Assembly (NCBI RefSeq): GCF_000751075.1
Contig: NZ_CCMG01000008.1
Location: 248,001-312,000, forward strand
DNA: 64,000 nucleotides
Reading direction: 5' to 3'
Origin: Rickettsia tamurae
GTDB lineage: Bacteria; Pseudomonadota; Alphaproteobacteria; Rickettsiales; Rickettsiaceae
The notes below the pieces were generated by a model. It was not told where the DNA came from and made no database searches. It saw nothing but the letters and a program-made list of their open reading frames with translations. Below, in pieces: positions 28,339 to 38,364 of this stretch. A program made the position numbers and the translations under genes. Positions within the stretch are counted from its first letter, which is position 1. Each line of letters opens with the position of its first letter.

Positions 28339-30120
28339 ATGACCCCAATTTATTACATCAAAAACGGTAATCTAAGCTTTGCAGATAAAGTAATTTTATC
28401 TGATTTAGAGCTTTATTTGTACAAAGGCGATAAGATTTGTCTTATAGGACGTAACGGCTGCGGGAAATCAAGCTTAATGAAAGTAATATCAGGTAATTAT
28501 GAGCTAGATAACGGTGAGTTATTTCAAGATCCTTTAGTTACAACCGGTTATTTAAGACAAGATATTTCTATAAAAACTAATCTAACTGTTTATGATTTTG
28601 TCTTACAACAAACAGATAGTACAAAAGAAATAGATAAATACCAAATCGATATAATTCTAGAAAAATTACAAATCAACGGAACAGATAACTTATCAACCTA
28701 TTCAGGGGGTCAGCTTAGAAGAGCAAGCCTTGCTAAAGCTTTAATATTAGAGCCGGAAATATTACTACTTGATGAACCGACTAACCATCTAGATATTGAA
28801 ACAATCGAATGGTTAGAAGAATTTGTTAAATCTTATAACGGTGCTATTATTTGCGTTAGTCATGATAGAACATTCCTCTCAAATGTTACTAATAAAATTT
28901 GGTGGCTTGATAGAGGGATTTTACGTAAATCCGATAAAGGATTTAAATTTTTTGATGAATGGCAAACAATTATCATAGAACAAGAAGAAGCCGCTCTTCG
29001 GAAATTAAATAAAAAATTATCTCAAGAGAATGAATGGTTAAATGCCGGTGTTACTGCTAGACGTAAGCGGAATCAAAAGAGACTTGCGGAGTTGAAAGCT
29101 TTAAGAGCAATAACACAAGAACAGACTGAAAAACTAGCTAGTTCAAAACAAAGAGTTAGGGCAGAGCTTGCCGAAAATATAGCTAAAAGTAAATTCATTA
29201 TTGAAGCAGATAATATTACTTTTAGTTATAAAAATACTAAAATTATTGATAATTTTAGCTTTCGTGTAAAAAAAGGCGAGAAAATCGGTATAATAGGTGC
29301 AAACGGCTCAGGCAAATCCACCTTTATCAAATTACTAACAAAGCAACTTACACCTGACTTGGGTAAAATTATATATGGCGGTAATTTAGATATTTCATAT
29401 TTTGATCAACATAGAGAAAAACTAGAGCCTAATCATACATTACAACAAACTTTATGTCCTACAGGCGGTGATCAAGTATTTTTGCCAAACGGTAAAACCA
29501 TGCATGTTGCCGGTTATTTAAAACAATTTATGTTTAATCCTAAACTACTTAATGCAAAAACTGCTATTTTATCAGGCGGTGAAGCTAATAGATTATTACT
29601 TGCAAAAATTCTAATTAACCCTGGAAATCTGTTAATTTTAGATGAACCGACTAATGACCTCGATATGGATAGTCTGGAAATTTTACTAGATATACTTGCA
29701 GATTATTCAGGTACTTTAATAGTCGTGAGCCATGATCGTGATTTTTTAGATAGGTTAGTTACTAGAACTTTAGTTTTCGCTCAAGGTAAAATTCATGATT
29801 TGACAGGAGGTTATGAAGATTATAAGCAGTATTTTACTACCTCTCCTATAACTAAAAAAGCTTCAAAACCACTACCATTAACTTCTCAAAAAGAACCTCT
29901 AAATAAAAAGCTATCTTATAAATACCAGCGTTTGCTTGAAACATTACCAAATGATATTGAGAAGCTAGAAATATCCATCAAACACTTAGAAAAAGAACTT
30001 GAAGACGTTAATCTGTATTTAGATAATCCTCAAAAATACACTCAGATCACAAATCAATTAACTCATGATAAAAAGAAGCTAGATGAGTTATTAAATCAAT
30101 GGCTAGAAATACAAAATTAA
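28339..30120 (+). CDS. uup: ABC-F ATPase, Uup-like
   Basis: Two nucleotide-binding domains in one chain without membrane helices: Walker A GRNGCGKSSL and GANGSGKSTF, signatures YSGGQLRRASLAKAL and LSGGEANRLLLAKIL, Walker B LLLDEPTNHLD and LILDEPTNDLD. The final 100 residues form a coiled coil (KYQRLLETLPNDIEKLEISI onward), the mark of the Uup subgroup. ABC-F proteins act on ribosomes or on DNA-associated processes rather than in transport. The true start is probably the ATG at 28339; the longer frame from 28312 begins inside a palindromic repeat. Confidence 0.85.
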   Translation: MTPIYYIKNGNLSFADKVILSDLELYLYKGDKICLIGRNGCGKSSLMKVISGNYELDNGELFQDPLVTTGYLRQDISIKTNLTVYDFVLQQTDSTKEIDKYQIDIILEKLQINGTDNLSTYSGGQLRRASLAKALILEPEILLLDEPTNHLDIETIEWLEEFVKSYNGAIICVSHDRTFLSNVTNKIWWLDRGILRKSDKGFKFFDEWQTIIIEQEEAALRKLNKKLSQENEWLNAGVTARRKRNQKRLAELKALRAITQEQTEKLASSKQRVRAELAENIAKSKFIIEADNITFSYKNTKIIDNFSFRVKKGEKIGIIGANGSGKSTFIKLLTKQLTPDLGKIIYGGNLDISYFDQHREKLEPNHTLQQTLCPTGGDQVFLPNGKTMHVAGYLKQFMFNPKLLNAKTAILSGGEANRLLLAKILINPGNLLILDEPTNDLDMDSLEILLDILADYSGTLIVVSHDRDFLDRLVTRTLVFAQGKIHDLTGGYEDYKQYFTTSPITKKASKPLPLTSQKEPLNKKLSYKYQRLLETLPNDIEKLEISIKHLEKELEDVNLYLDNPQKYTQITNQLTHDKKKLDELLNQWLEIQN

Positions 30121-30168
30121 TTTTTGTTAACGTTTTATGGATAGTGGAAACACACATAAAAGGTTATT

Positions 30169-31266
30169 GTGAGTAAAATTATGAATAAAGAATATCCACA
30201 AAAAGAAAAAACAACTGATCCTCAAGCACTTAATGATATCAAAGCTATTCTTGCTCAAATTACCGCTACTAATAACCCTGCAGAGTTAAGTAGATTAGTA
30301 AGTGCAGCTCGAAATATTAAATCCGATAGTTCTTTTATTAATGATATAGCAGAAAAAGTAGAGGCTATAGCATTAAAAAAGCAAGAACTAGCAGAAAGCC
30401 AGCTTAATTCTGAAATTACTCAAAAAGAGCTAGAACAGTTAGAAAAACAAAGAGAACAGGAAGAAGCAATAATACAATATAAAATGGAAGCTGCAAGGCA
30501 AATTCAAGAACTTAATGCTATCCATGATGGATTTAAGAGAAAATCAGAAGAATATAAAAAATTATCTTCTCCTATAGCAACAATGGTTAGAATAAATGAA
30601 AATGGAGAAGAGATAATCGATGAACAGGCGATTAATAAAAATATTCTAACTAAAGAAGAAATAGAAGAACGTAGACAAAAACTTGCAGAGCTTAAGGAGG
30701 AACAAGAAAAAGTAAATATAATAGTTAAAAAAGCTAATAAAGAAAAAGAGATTATAGAAAAAGAAATTAATGATTTAACCGAGAAATTAAAAGATAAAAA
30801 TTTATTACCTGAACAAATTAAGGAATTAGAGGAGAATTTAAAAGTAAAGAAAGAAAATCTAGCAGTTAAAAACACTGTAGTAAAAGAAGCTAAAAAAGTT
30901 CAAAAACACGTTCAAGAAGAAATAGAAAGTGTTAATGTATTTCACCAAGAAAATCAAGAAAAAATAAATCAGCTTGGAGATGCTATAGAGAAATCAAAAA
31001 ATACTCTAGATCCTAACAAACATCAAGAATTTAAACAGAAGCATTCTTTACTCAATAACCAACAGAAAGCAATAGTCAATAATAAAAATTTAATCAGTGA
31101 AGATCAAGATGTACGTAAAAATATATGTAGTAAAATTAATACTCAACGTGAAGCTAATAAAATAAAAGATTCTTTAAATAACCCAATAGCTACCCCAAAA
31201 AATCACCAAGTTGAGCAAAGTAACCAAGTTCAACAAAAAAAACAAAATAACGTGTGGATAAGATAA
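30169..31266 (+). CDS. Long coiled-coil protein of unknown function
   Basis: 365 residues, very rich in Lys, Glu, Gln and Asn. Residues about 60-290 are one long run of heptads (KKQELAESQLNSEITQKELE; later LKEEQEKVNIIVKKANKEKE). A Gln-rich end (VEQSNQVQQKKQNNVWIR) follows. There is no signal peptide, membrane helix or recognised domain. GTG at 30169 is preceded by aaaggtt; an in-frame ATG at 30181 is the alternative. The small gene 31296-31541 starts 29 bases later and a terminator follows it, so the two are probably one operon. A structural or secreted-effector role is possible, but nothing in the sequence proves it. Confidence 0.6.
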   Translation: MSKIMNKEYPQKEKTTDPQALNDIKAILAQITATNNPAELSRLVSAARNIKSDSSFINDIAEKVEAIALKKQELAESQLNSEITQKELEQLEKQREQEEAIIQYKMEAARQIQELNAIHDGFKRKSEEYKKLSSPIATMVRINENGEEIIDEQAINKNILTKEEIEERRQKLAELKEEQEKVNIIVKKANKEKEIIEKEINDLTEKLKDKNLLPEQIKELEENLKVKKENLAVKNTVVKEAKKVQKHVQEEIESVNVFHQENQEKINQLGDAIEKSKNTLDPNKHQEFKQKHSLLNNQQKAIVNNKNLISEDQDVRKNICSKINTQREANKIKDSLNNPIATPKNHQVEQSNQVQQKKQNNVWIR

Positions 31267-31295
31267 AATTTAACAAATAAAATATAGGAGGAAAT

Positions 31296-31541
31296 ATGAG
31301 TAAACAACGTAATGATATGGATACATTAGCGGCATTACAAAGAATTAAAGCTAAAACAACAACTTTATCAAACGAGATAAAATCTCAACCTATGAAAAAT
31401 ATGGTAAGCCCACCTAATAGTACCGGAACAACATATTTAACAGTTGATCAAAATTTTGATAAAATACATAATGATTATGAAGCTCAGCAAACAAAACTTG
31501 CCGGCAAAGGTGCTAAAAAAGGCGTATGTGAAATAATATAA
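31296..31541 (+). CDS. Small unknown protein partnered with the coiled-coil gene
   Basis: 81 residues, polar, starting MSKQRNDMDTLAALQRIKAK and ending GAKKGVCEII. There is an excellent ribosome site (ataggaggaa) seven bases before the ATG. One or two helices are likely. No family recognised. It is the last gene before a good hairpin terminator and so seems to be co-expressed with 30169-31266. Confidence 0.6.
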   Translation: MSKQRNDMDTLAALQRIKAKTTTLSNEIKSQPMKNMVSPPNSTGTTYLTVDQNFDKIHNDYEAQQTKLAGKGAKKGVCEII

Positions 31542-31547
31542 CATTCT

Positions 31548-31577
31548 AAAAGCTGTAACTATATAGTTGCAGCTTTT
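31548..31577. terminator. Bidirectional terminator hairpin
   Basis: aaagctg-taactatatagttg-cagctttt: a near-continuous stem with T-rich 3' ends on both strands. It serves the two-gene unit on the plus strand, and on the minus strand overlaps the last codons of the DUF4143 ATPase gene. Confidence 0.6.
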
Positions 31578-32713
31578 GTATCATTTTTAATTAAGCTCGA
31601 AAGACCTATTGCCTGTATTTTTTCTGACAATTTAAAGCTAATATCACCTGGAAATATTACATTAATTTGATCAAGTTTTAAATCTTCTAAAGATATTTGC
31701 ATTGATTTTGTAATGCTTGGTGTATTTGTATATTTAATTTCAAACCCCAAACGTTTTCCATTTTTAAAAATTAAAAGATCTATTTCCGCTCCATTATGAG
31801 ATGACCAAAAATAACATTCTTCGGGTTCTGCTTTATAATATCTAATAATTTGTTCTAAGGCAAATCCTTCCCATGATGCACCTATTTTAGGATGAGTGCT
31901 TAAAGCTTCATAATTATTTAAGCCTAATAAAGCGTGATATATTCCACTATCTCTAAAAAAGATTTTTGGAGTTTTAACTTGTCTTTTTTTAAGGTTTTCA
32001 TACCAAGGCTGCAAAATACGGATCATAAAAGTTCCCTCTAAAATATCTAAATAATGCTTTGCGGTATGATATGAGATAGATAAAGAATTTCCAAGTTCTG
32101 AGGCATTAAATATATTAGCGTGATAATGGCAAAGCATTAACCAAAACCTACGTAACTGCATAGACGGAATTGTAAAACCTAAATTTGGTATATCTCTTTC
32201 TAAAAATGTTTTAATGTAATTCTGACGCCATAAAGCACTTAACTCTTCATCATCTGCAAGATATGATAAAGGAAATCCGCCGCGTATCCATAATTGCTGA
32301 GTACCTGACACTTCAGATAAGGTAAACGGTGTCATTTCAATATAACCTATTCTACCTGCTAGTGTTTCAGAACCTTGTTTAATTAAGTCTCTTGATGCAC
32401 TGCCTAGTACTAAAAATTTAATATCAGTTGTATCAACAAGAACTCTTAAAATAGGGAATAGATTCGGTTTATACTGAATTTCATCAATAATAACAAATCC
32501 TTTTAGATCAGACAAAGCAAGCATTGGTTCATTTAATCTTGCTAAATCTAAGGGATTTTCAAGATCAAAAATATTGATTTTAGGAATATTATAAGCTTCT
32601 GCGAACTGTTTAGAAAGGGTAGTTTTTCCGCACTGCCTTGGTCCTAACAAGGCACAAACTTTATGAGTTTTAAAATGTTTTATTATTGATGAAAGGAATT
32701 GTTTTCTAAGCAT
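31559..32713 (-). CDS. AAA ATPase with DUF4143 C-terminal domain
   Basis: 384 residues. N-terminal AAA-type ATPase: Walker A LGPRQCGKTTLSK near residue 23, Walker B FVIIDEIQY, arginine-containing LVLGSASRDLI. The C-terminal half has DUF4143 marks: GGFPLSYLADDEELSALWRQ, FLERDIPNLG, ISYHTAKHYLDILEGTFMIR, and a PD-(D/E)xK-like EIDLLIFKNGKRLGFEIKY. Such proteins are common in intracellular bacteria; their role is unproved (possibly stress or selfish-element related). The frame is intact, and its end overlaps a terminator hairpin. Confidence 0.85.
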   Translation of the reverse strand: MLRKQFLSSIIKHFKTHKVCALLGPRQCGKTTLSKQFAEAYNIPKINIFDLENPLDLARLNEPMLALSDLKGFVIIDEIQYKPNLFPILRVLVDTTDIKFLVLGSASRDLIKQGSETLAGRIGYIEMTPFTLSEVSGTQQLWIRGGFPLSYLADDEELSALWRQNYIKTFLERDIPNLGFTIPSMQLRRFWLMLCHYHANIFNASELGNSLSISYHTAKHYLDILEGTFMIRILQPWYENLKKRQVKTPKIFFRDSGIYHALLGLNNYEALSTHPKIGASWEGFALEQIIRYYKAEPEECYFWSSHNGAEIDLLIFKNGKRLGFEIKYTNTPSITKSMQISLEDLKLDQINVIFPGDISFKLSEKIQAIGLSSLIKNDTKAATI

Positions 32714-32782
32714 TTAAACTAGTACCATGAAAATTAGAAACATAACTTCTAATTTTCAGTATAGAAAGAAAAAACGATAAAG

Positions 32783-33361
32783 TCAAAACGCTTTTTCTCG
32801 TTCTGCAACTATAATCGCATATATTTTTTTAAGCGTCTGGTCGAAATCATCGTTAGTAATTACATAATCGTACTCATTAGCATGTGACATTTCGTTTTGT
32901 GCCGACTGCATACGTAATTTTATTGCTTCTTCATTATCGGTCGCTCTATTTCTTAAGCGTTGTTCCAGTATTTCAATACTAGGAGGCGATACAAATATAG
33001 CAACAACATTAGTAGCATTTTTCTTAATACTCCTTGCTCCTTGCCAATCAATATCAAACAAAACGTCCAAGCCTTGATTTAATAACATTTCGACATATTC
33101 TTTAGGCGTACCGTAATAATTATCGTATATTTTAGCATATTCAAGAAATTTATTCTGCTTAACTAATTCTTCAAACTCTAGACCGGTCTTAAAGTAATAG
33201 TTTATACCCTCTACTTCTCCTAAACGTGGTTTTCTTGTAGTTGCCGAAACAGATAAACGCAAATTATTATCTATTTTCAATAATGCTTTAGCTAAACTTG
33301 ACTTACCTGTACCTGAAGGGGAAGATAAAATTATAATCAGTCCTTTATTTTTTATTGTCAT
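32783..33361 (-). CDS. gmk: Guanylate kinase
   Basis: GMP to GDP kinase. Walker A LSSPSGTGKSSLAKAL near residue 12, SATTRKPRLGEVEGINYYF (GMP-binding), DIDWQGARSIKKN and IFVSPPSIEILEQRLRNRAT are all family motifs. 192 residues, slightly shorter than E. coli Gmk. A palindromic element lies directly upstream. Confidence 0.95.
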   Translation of the reverse strand: MTIKNKGLIIILSSPSGTGKSSLAKALLKIDNNLRLSVSATTRKPRLGEVEGINYYFKTGLEFEELVKQNKFLEYAKIYDNYYGTPKEYVEMLLNQGLDVLFDIDWQGARSIKKNATNVVAIFVSPPSIEILEQRLRNRATDNEEAIKLRMQSAQNEMSHANEYDYVITNDDFDQTLKKIYAIIVAEREKAF

Positions 33362-33382
33362 ATTTTATGTTTTATTTCGTAG

Positions 33383-33515
33383 GTACAGCATATTTCAGAA
33401 AGATTCAGACAAGATGAATTTAAATGCGAGCCTGCGAAAGCAGTAGGTAAACTACGTGAGTACAGACGAGTCATGCAAAATTCGCTTGTATCAAGTTTTA
33501 TGAATTATTCTGTAC
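33383..33515. repeat. Palindromic element (DEFK family) between gmk and the XRE gene
   Basis: Arms gtacagcatatttcag and tgaattattctgtac. The core attcagacaagatgaattta...gcgag...aaattcgcttgtatcaagtt is shared with the insertion in dnaE (51500-51609) and with shorter forms at 33766-33840, 10102-10140 and 47415-47465. The final codons of the XRE gene lie in its right arm. Confidence 0.8.
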
Positions 33516-33734
33516 TTTTCTTTTTATTACCTCATCCATAGTACAATTAAAATATTTTGCTATTTTTAAAATAGTATCTATTTCAGGATTAAATTCACGA
33601 TTAACTTCTGCTCTCATAATTCTGCTAACGGTCGTGTAAGGGATATCAGTAACTTGAGCAAGATATTTACGATCTATCTTTTCTTGTTTTAATTTTTCTT
33701 CTAAAAATTCTTTTACTTTAGTAGCAAGTGCCAT
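33498..33734 (-). CDS. Small XRE-family DNA-binding protein
   Basis: 78 residues. A helix-turn-helix is clear: RKYLAQVTDIPYTTVSRIMR (positions about 23-42), then IDTILKIAKYFNCTMDEVI, ending the HTH_3 fold. The C-terminal KVQNNS and stop are encoded by the arm of a palindromic element, so the original tail may have differed. No adjacent toxin gene is seen, so a free-standing regulator or orphan antitoxin are both possible. Start ATG at 33734. Confidence 0.8.
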   Translation of the reverse strand: MALATKVKEFLEEKLKQEKIDRKYLAQVTDIPYTTVSRIMRAEVNREFNPEIDTILKIAKYFNCTMDEVIKRKVQNNS

Positions 33735-33765
33735 ATCACATACTCCGAATAAATTAAATATTGAT

Positions 33766-33840
33766 GTAGTATAATTCAGAAAGCTTCAGACAAGACGAAT
33801 TTAAAGGCGAGACCTACAAAAGCTTTTTGAATTATACTAC
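33766..33840. repeat. Short DEFK-family palindromic element
   Basis: Arms gtagtataattcagaaagctt and aagctttttgaattatactac enclose a stripped-down core (cagacaagacgaatttaaaggcga). The right arm contains the stop codon of yraN (33837-33839). This looks like an internally deleted copy of the 133-bp form 250 bases away. Confidence 0.8.
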
Positions 33841-34172
33841 CATGCGTTTTTTATAATTATAGGTAATTTATAAGATCTTATAATTACCAAATCAAACCTG
33901 ATATTATAATTTCTATATTTAGAATTACTACTTAAAAACATTTCAGCAGCCCTAGTAATTCTTCTTTGCTGATTGAAAGATACAAATCTATCATCAATTT
34001 CAGAGCTTCTTGCTTTGACTTCAATAAAAACAATTTCTTTATTACGTAACGCAATAATATCTATTTCACCGACATAATAACGTTTTCTATAATGTAGTAT
34101 TTGATAAAATTTTAATTTACAGATTATTATGCAAATATATTCGACAATAATGCCGAAATAATCCTTTTTCAT
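33837..34172 (-). CDS. yraN: YraN-family (UPF0102) endonuclease-like protein
   Basis: 111 residues with the PD-(D/E)xK-like core of UPF0102: RYYVGEIDIIALRNKEIVFI then EVKARS, and the C-terminal NQQRRITRAAEMFLSS. The nuclease activity of the family is inferred. In E. coli yraN follows lpoA (yraM); here it has moved 28 kb away from that pair. The stop codon is supplied by a palindromic-element arm, and the tail IIIKNAW is probably altered compared with relatives. Confidence 0.85.
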   Translation of the reverse strand: MKKDYFGIIVEYICIIICKLKFYQILHYRKRYYVGEIDIIALRNKEIVFIEVKARSSEIDDRFVSFNQQRRITRAAEMFLSSNSKYRNYNIRFDLVIIRSYKLPIIIKNAW

Positions 34173-34181
34173 GCTCTTAAT

Positions 34182-34305
34182 GTCATTCCTGCGGAGCAGG
34201 AATCCAGAATAAATAACTTAATATCGGTACAAAAATTACATATTATTGATAAAATAAACAAGTTTTTTATAGGTTTTACTGAATTCCCGCCTATTCGGGA
34301 ATGAC
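34182..34305. repeat. Palindromic repeat, gtcattcc type
   Basis: gtcattcctgcgg-agcaggaatccag on the left and gaattcccgcctattcgggaatgac on the right: two small hairpins that also pair with each other. Located between yraN and mreC. Confidence 0.75.
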
Positions 34306-34333
34306 ATAGAGTACAACATTAAAAAAACAGAAA

Positions 34334-35173
34334 TTACTCTTTAGACAATAATATTTGTACAAATTCCGTTTTAGATAGATCAGCTGCTACGTTTACCATA
34401 ACATCATGTTCCGTAACTTTAGACACATAACCCACTAAAATACCTGCAGGATAAATATTACCGTGCCCAGAGGTTACTATCTCCTCATCTTTCTGTACTA
34501 AATGATTGTTAGGCAAGTATAAAATTTTACTATTATTATTATTACCTGCTAAAATACCTTGTTCTCTTGAAGAATTAGCTTTAATAGGTATTCTAGAATT
34601 AACATCGCTAATTAACATTACTTTAGCATAATTATTACTCACTTCTATTACTTTTCCTACTAATTTTCCTGAATTAACAACGATTTGATCAGGTTCAATG
34701 CCTTGCTTTTTACCTGCAGAAATCAAAGCTGTTCTAGAAAATGGATTAAAGGAAACACTCAGTAATTTAGTAGTAATATATTCAAATTCTTCTTCCTCAG
34801 CAATCGTTAACAAATCTTTTAATGCAATGTTTTCGGCTCTTACCGATTCTACTTCACTTTGCAAATGTTGTAATCTTGCTATCTCAAGTTTAAGTTCTAT
34901 ATTTTTTCGTTCTAAATCTTGAAAATAAATAAATTTTTGTGTTATTGAATTTATATATTCAAATATATCTTCATAAACTGCTAAACCGGTTGATACTATA
35001 CTACCGGTTACTTCAAGTGATATACTAGATATTTTTTTAGGCGTAGTAAAAAATAAATATACAGACAATCCAAACCCAAATATAACAAAAAAACGCTTAA
35101 GAGTATTTGATATTATTCTTATTAATTCTAATGAATTTGAAGAATTTTTTACTCTATTTGCAAGTATTGCCAT
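34334..35173 (-). CDS. mreC: Rod shape-determining protein MreC
   Basis: 279 residues: one N-terminal membrane helix (FFVIFGFGLSVYLFFTT), a coiled coil at about 75-115 (DLERKNIELKLEIARLQHLQ), then the paired beta-barrel domain with LVGKVIEVSNNYAKVMLISD and GILVGYVSKV. MreC scaffolds the elongasome from the periplasmic side. It follows mreB by two bases; mreD is not present next to it in this window. Confidence 0.92.
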   Translation of the reverse strand: MAILANRVKNSSNSLELIRIISNTLKRFFVIFGFGLSVYLFFTTPKKISSISLEVTGSIVSTGLAVYEDIFEYINSITQKFIYFQDLERKNIELKLEIARLQHLQSEVESVRAENIALKDLLTIAEEEEFEYITTKLLSVSFNPFSRTALISAGKKQGIEPDQIVVNSGKLVGKVIEVSNNYAKVMLISDVNSRIPIKANSSREQGILAGNNNNSKILYLPNNHLVQKDEEIVTSGHGNIYPAGILVGYVSKVTEHDVMVNVAADLSKTEFVQILLSKE

Positions 35174-35175
35174 TT

Positions 35176-36237
<1,062 letters not shown>

Positions 36238-36263
36238 CTAAAAACTTATTTTTTGATTCTTAT

Positions 36264-36359
36264 TGTCATCCCGTGGCTTGACCACGGGATCTTGTATAAC
36301 AGACTATGTCCTAAGATACCGCGATATTTAACTGGATCCCCGCTTCCGCTGGGATGACA
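36264..36359. repeat. Compound palindromic repeat upstream of mreB
   Basis: gtcatcccgtggcttgaccacgggatc on the left, ggatccccgcttccgctgggatgac on the right. The region between lptG and mreB (36217-36376) is essentially this repeat, so any mreB promoter must lie within or very near it. Confidence 0.75.
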
Positions 36360-36376
36360 TAGCATCAATACTTTAT

Positions 36377-37465
36377 TCAAATCTCCTTATAATGTAAAAT
36401 AATAAAGTTACTAATAAAAAATATTAGCATACTAGGTAATAAAATAGCAGCAATTAAAGACAAATTATTATAAGTAAGTATTTTTAATAATATTTCTGAT
36501 AACGAATATGCTATAAAACCTGAAAATAAACCTAATATCAGTATTTTTTCTTGGGAATTATCACGCTGTTTAAGACTAATAAAACAACTTGCTAAAATTA
36601 CGGTTGCCATCATCATTATAGGCTTAAATAATTGCTTGTAATAATAAATTTGATAATTAATAGTCGGTAAACCTGAATTTAATAATTCATTAATTAATTT
36701 AGGTAAAGCCCAAATAGAAACCATTTCAGGACGAATAAATTTATTTACTAAACTATTAATTGATAAATTTGCCTGTATAGTTAAATTGTTGTAAGCCTTA
36801 GTTTCCTCTTTTGTGAAAACCTTAACCCTATTTAAATGTAACATTTTATTTTCAATAATACCGTATAATGCATCAATTCTCTTTAAAAAAGAATTATTAC
36901 TATCAACAAATAAAATTGTAATATTATTTAATTTTTTCTCGGCAACATTAATAAATTGTGTTTGGATAATTTGATTTCCATCATTTAAAGATTCAAAAAA
37001 TAATAAACCAGATTTAGATATTATACCCTCACTCAAGGCTTTTTTAGTTAGTTTTGCTTCTAATAACTCATATTTTTGTAAGCCTATAGTACCGATAGGA
37101 TTCAATATAGTCGTAAAAACTACACCTAAAATTAAAGTTACAATACATGGAATAACAAGCACTTGCCAAATATGAATACCGCTAGATAACATAGCCGTTA
37201 ATTCATTATTTTTTGTTAGATTTCTAAGAAAAAATAACATAGCGGTAAAACTAATTAACGAAGATACTTGACCTAGTAAATAAGGGATCTTATATAAAAT
37301 AAGTCTCCAAAAAAAACTAAAAGGAACATAAATATTTTTGAATTTTTGTAAAAGATCAAAAATATTTGAGATAATTAATAGCCCGATTAAAAGAAATAAT
37401 ATAATAAAGAAACACTTAGAATATAACTTAGTAAGATACCAAGAAAGTGTTTTTAGATTAATCAT
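36377..37465 (-). CDS. lptG: LPS export permease, LptG type
   Basis: 362 residues of the YjgP/YjgQ family: TM helix 1 from residue 18 (CFFIILFLLIGLLIISNIFD), TM2-3 with SSLISFTAMLFFLRNLTKNN followed by ELTAMLSSGIHIWQV (coupling segment contacting LptB), a periplasmic beta-jellyroll region (about 130-265), and three C-terminal helices. With LptF and LptB it extracts lipopolysaccharide from the inner membrane. The IFDLLQKFKN start fits LptG better than LptF. Confidence 0.88.
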   Translation of the reverse strand: MINLKTLSWYLTKLYSKCFFIILFLLIGLLIISNIFDLLQKFKNIYVPFSFFWRLILYKIPYLLGQVSSLISFTAMLFFLRNLTKNNELTAMLSSGIHIWQVLVIPCIVTLILGVVFTTILNPIGTIGLQKYELLEAKLTKKALSEGIISKSGLLFFESLNDGNQIIQTQFINVAEKKLNNITILFVDSNNSFLKRIDALYGIIENKMLHLNRVKVFTKEETKAYNNLTIQANLSINSLVNKFIRPEMVSIWALPKLINELLNSGLPTINYQIYYYKQLFKPIMMMATVILASCFISLKQRDNSQEKILILGLFSGFIAYSLSEILLKILTYNNLSLIAAILLPSMLIFFISNFIILHYKEI

Positions 37466-37506
37466 TATAAATTCAGTGCTAATGCGAATTTAAATAAGAA
37501 TTTGTG

Positions 37507-37583
37507 TGGTGGGGCTGGCAGGACTTGAACCTACGACCACACCGTTATGAGCGGCGTGCTCTAACCAACTGAGCTACAGCCCC
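37507..37583 (-). tRNA. tRNA with CAU anticodon (elongator Met, or Ile2 after lysidine modification)
   Basis: The minus strand folds into a full cloverleaf: acceptor ggggctg/cagcccc, D arm with agctcagttggttagagc, anticodon stem cgccg/cggtg around loop ctcataa (anticodon CAT), T arm with ggttcaagtcc, and an encoded CCA. It lacks the three G-C pairs of the initiator anticodon stem, so it is not the initiator. Sequence by eye does not separate elongator Met from Ile2. Confidence 0.92.
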
Positions 37584-37840
37584 TTTTCATTTGAAATTTA
37601 TATAATTATTATGCAGTTAAGTCTAGTAAAATTTTTATATTTTTGAGGTATCGCCTAAAAAACAGGGCAATGTGGATCAGTTTTTTCGTCATTGCGAGGA
37701 AATTACAAAGTAATTGACGAAGCAATTTCAGGAGTTTGTTGTTATTTCATGAGATTGCCACGCAGCCTATGGCTGCTCACAATGACGATTTGGTGTCCAC
37801 TCATCAACGCTTTCGCAATAATAACATCAAGTTATAAATA
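37584..37840. other. Repeat-filled spacer between the tRNA and pal
   Basis: Contains a cattgcgag-family palindrome at 37688-37788 (cgtcattgcgagg...gctcacaatgacg) with an inner hairpin gattgcc...agcctatggctg. No coding frame is convincing. Confidence 0.7.
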
Positions 37841-37872
37841 AAAAAAGGCCGAGTAGTAAACTCGACCTTTTA
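37841..37872 (-). terminator. Rho-independent terminator of pal
   Basis: On the minus strand aaaaggtcgagt-ttact-actcggcctttttt: an 11-pair stem and a T-run, placed 24 bases after the pal stop codon. Confidence 0.85.
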
Positions 37873-37896
37873 GGATACTATAATTAGTAAATAATT

Positions 37897-38364
37897 TTAT
37901 TGATGTACAACTGTTACAGCTCTACGGTTATAAGCAAAAGCTTCTTCAGTATTACCCATCATAGCAGGTCTATCTTTACCATAAGAGATTGTATTTAATC
38001 TGTTATGATCGATTCCTTTATGAGCTAAGAATTTTTTTGCTGCTGCTGCTCTTCTTTCACCTAAGCCTAAGTTATATTCTCTGGTACCTCTTTCATCGCA
38101 ATGTCCTTCAACAGTAGCTTTTACTTCAGGATGCTTTGATAACCAGCAAGCTTGTCTCTCTAACTCTTCTTTAGCCTTTGGTGATAAAGCAGAGCTATCA
38201 AAAGCAAACCATACTGCATTTCCTGCATGCTTCTCGAAATCTTTCATTAATGAGGTTTCTTCACCTTGGTTCATATTACCGTCAAATTGCGGTGCTCTTT
38301 TTGTTGTATTACACCCTGCAAGCACAAATAATGCAAGAAAAGCTAATGTAATTTTTGTTTTCAT
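37897..38364 (-). CDS. pal: Peptidoglycan-associated lipoprotein Pal
   Basis: 155 residues: signal MKTKITLAFLALFVLAG with lipobox LAGC (cysteine 18), a short linker, then the OmpA-like domain (VWFAFDSSALSPKAKEELER; VEGHCDERGTREYNLGLGER, which contacts diaminopimelate; NRRAVTVVH). Pal tethers the outer membrane to the wall with the Tol complex. A strong aaggag ribosome site precedes the start and a terminator follows, so it can be expressed on its own. Confidence 0.96.
   Translation of the reverse strand: MKTKITLAFLALFVLAGCNTTKRAPQFDGNMNQGEETSLMKDFEKHAGNAVWFAFDSSALSPKAKEELERQACWLSKHPEVKATVEGHCDERGTREYNLGLGERRAAAAKKFLAHKGIDHNRLNTISYGKDRPAMMGNTEEAFAYNRRAVTVVHQ

Noticed and set aside
37507..37583. 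Initiator tRNA-Met
   Set aside because: The anticodon stem lacks the three consecutive G-C pairs and the first acceptor pair is G-C, so it is an elongator-type CAU tRNA.
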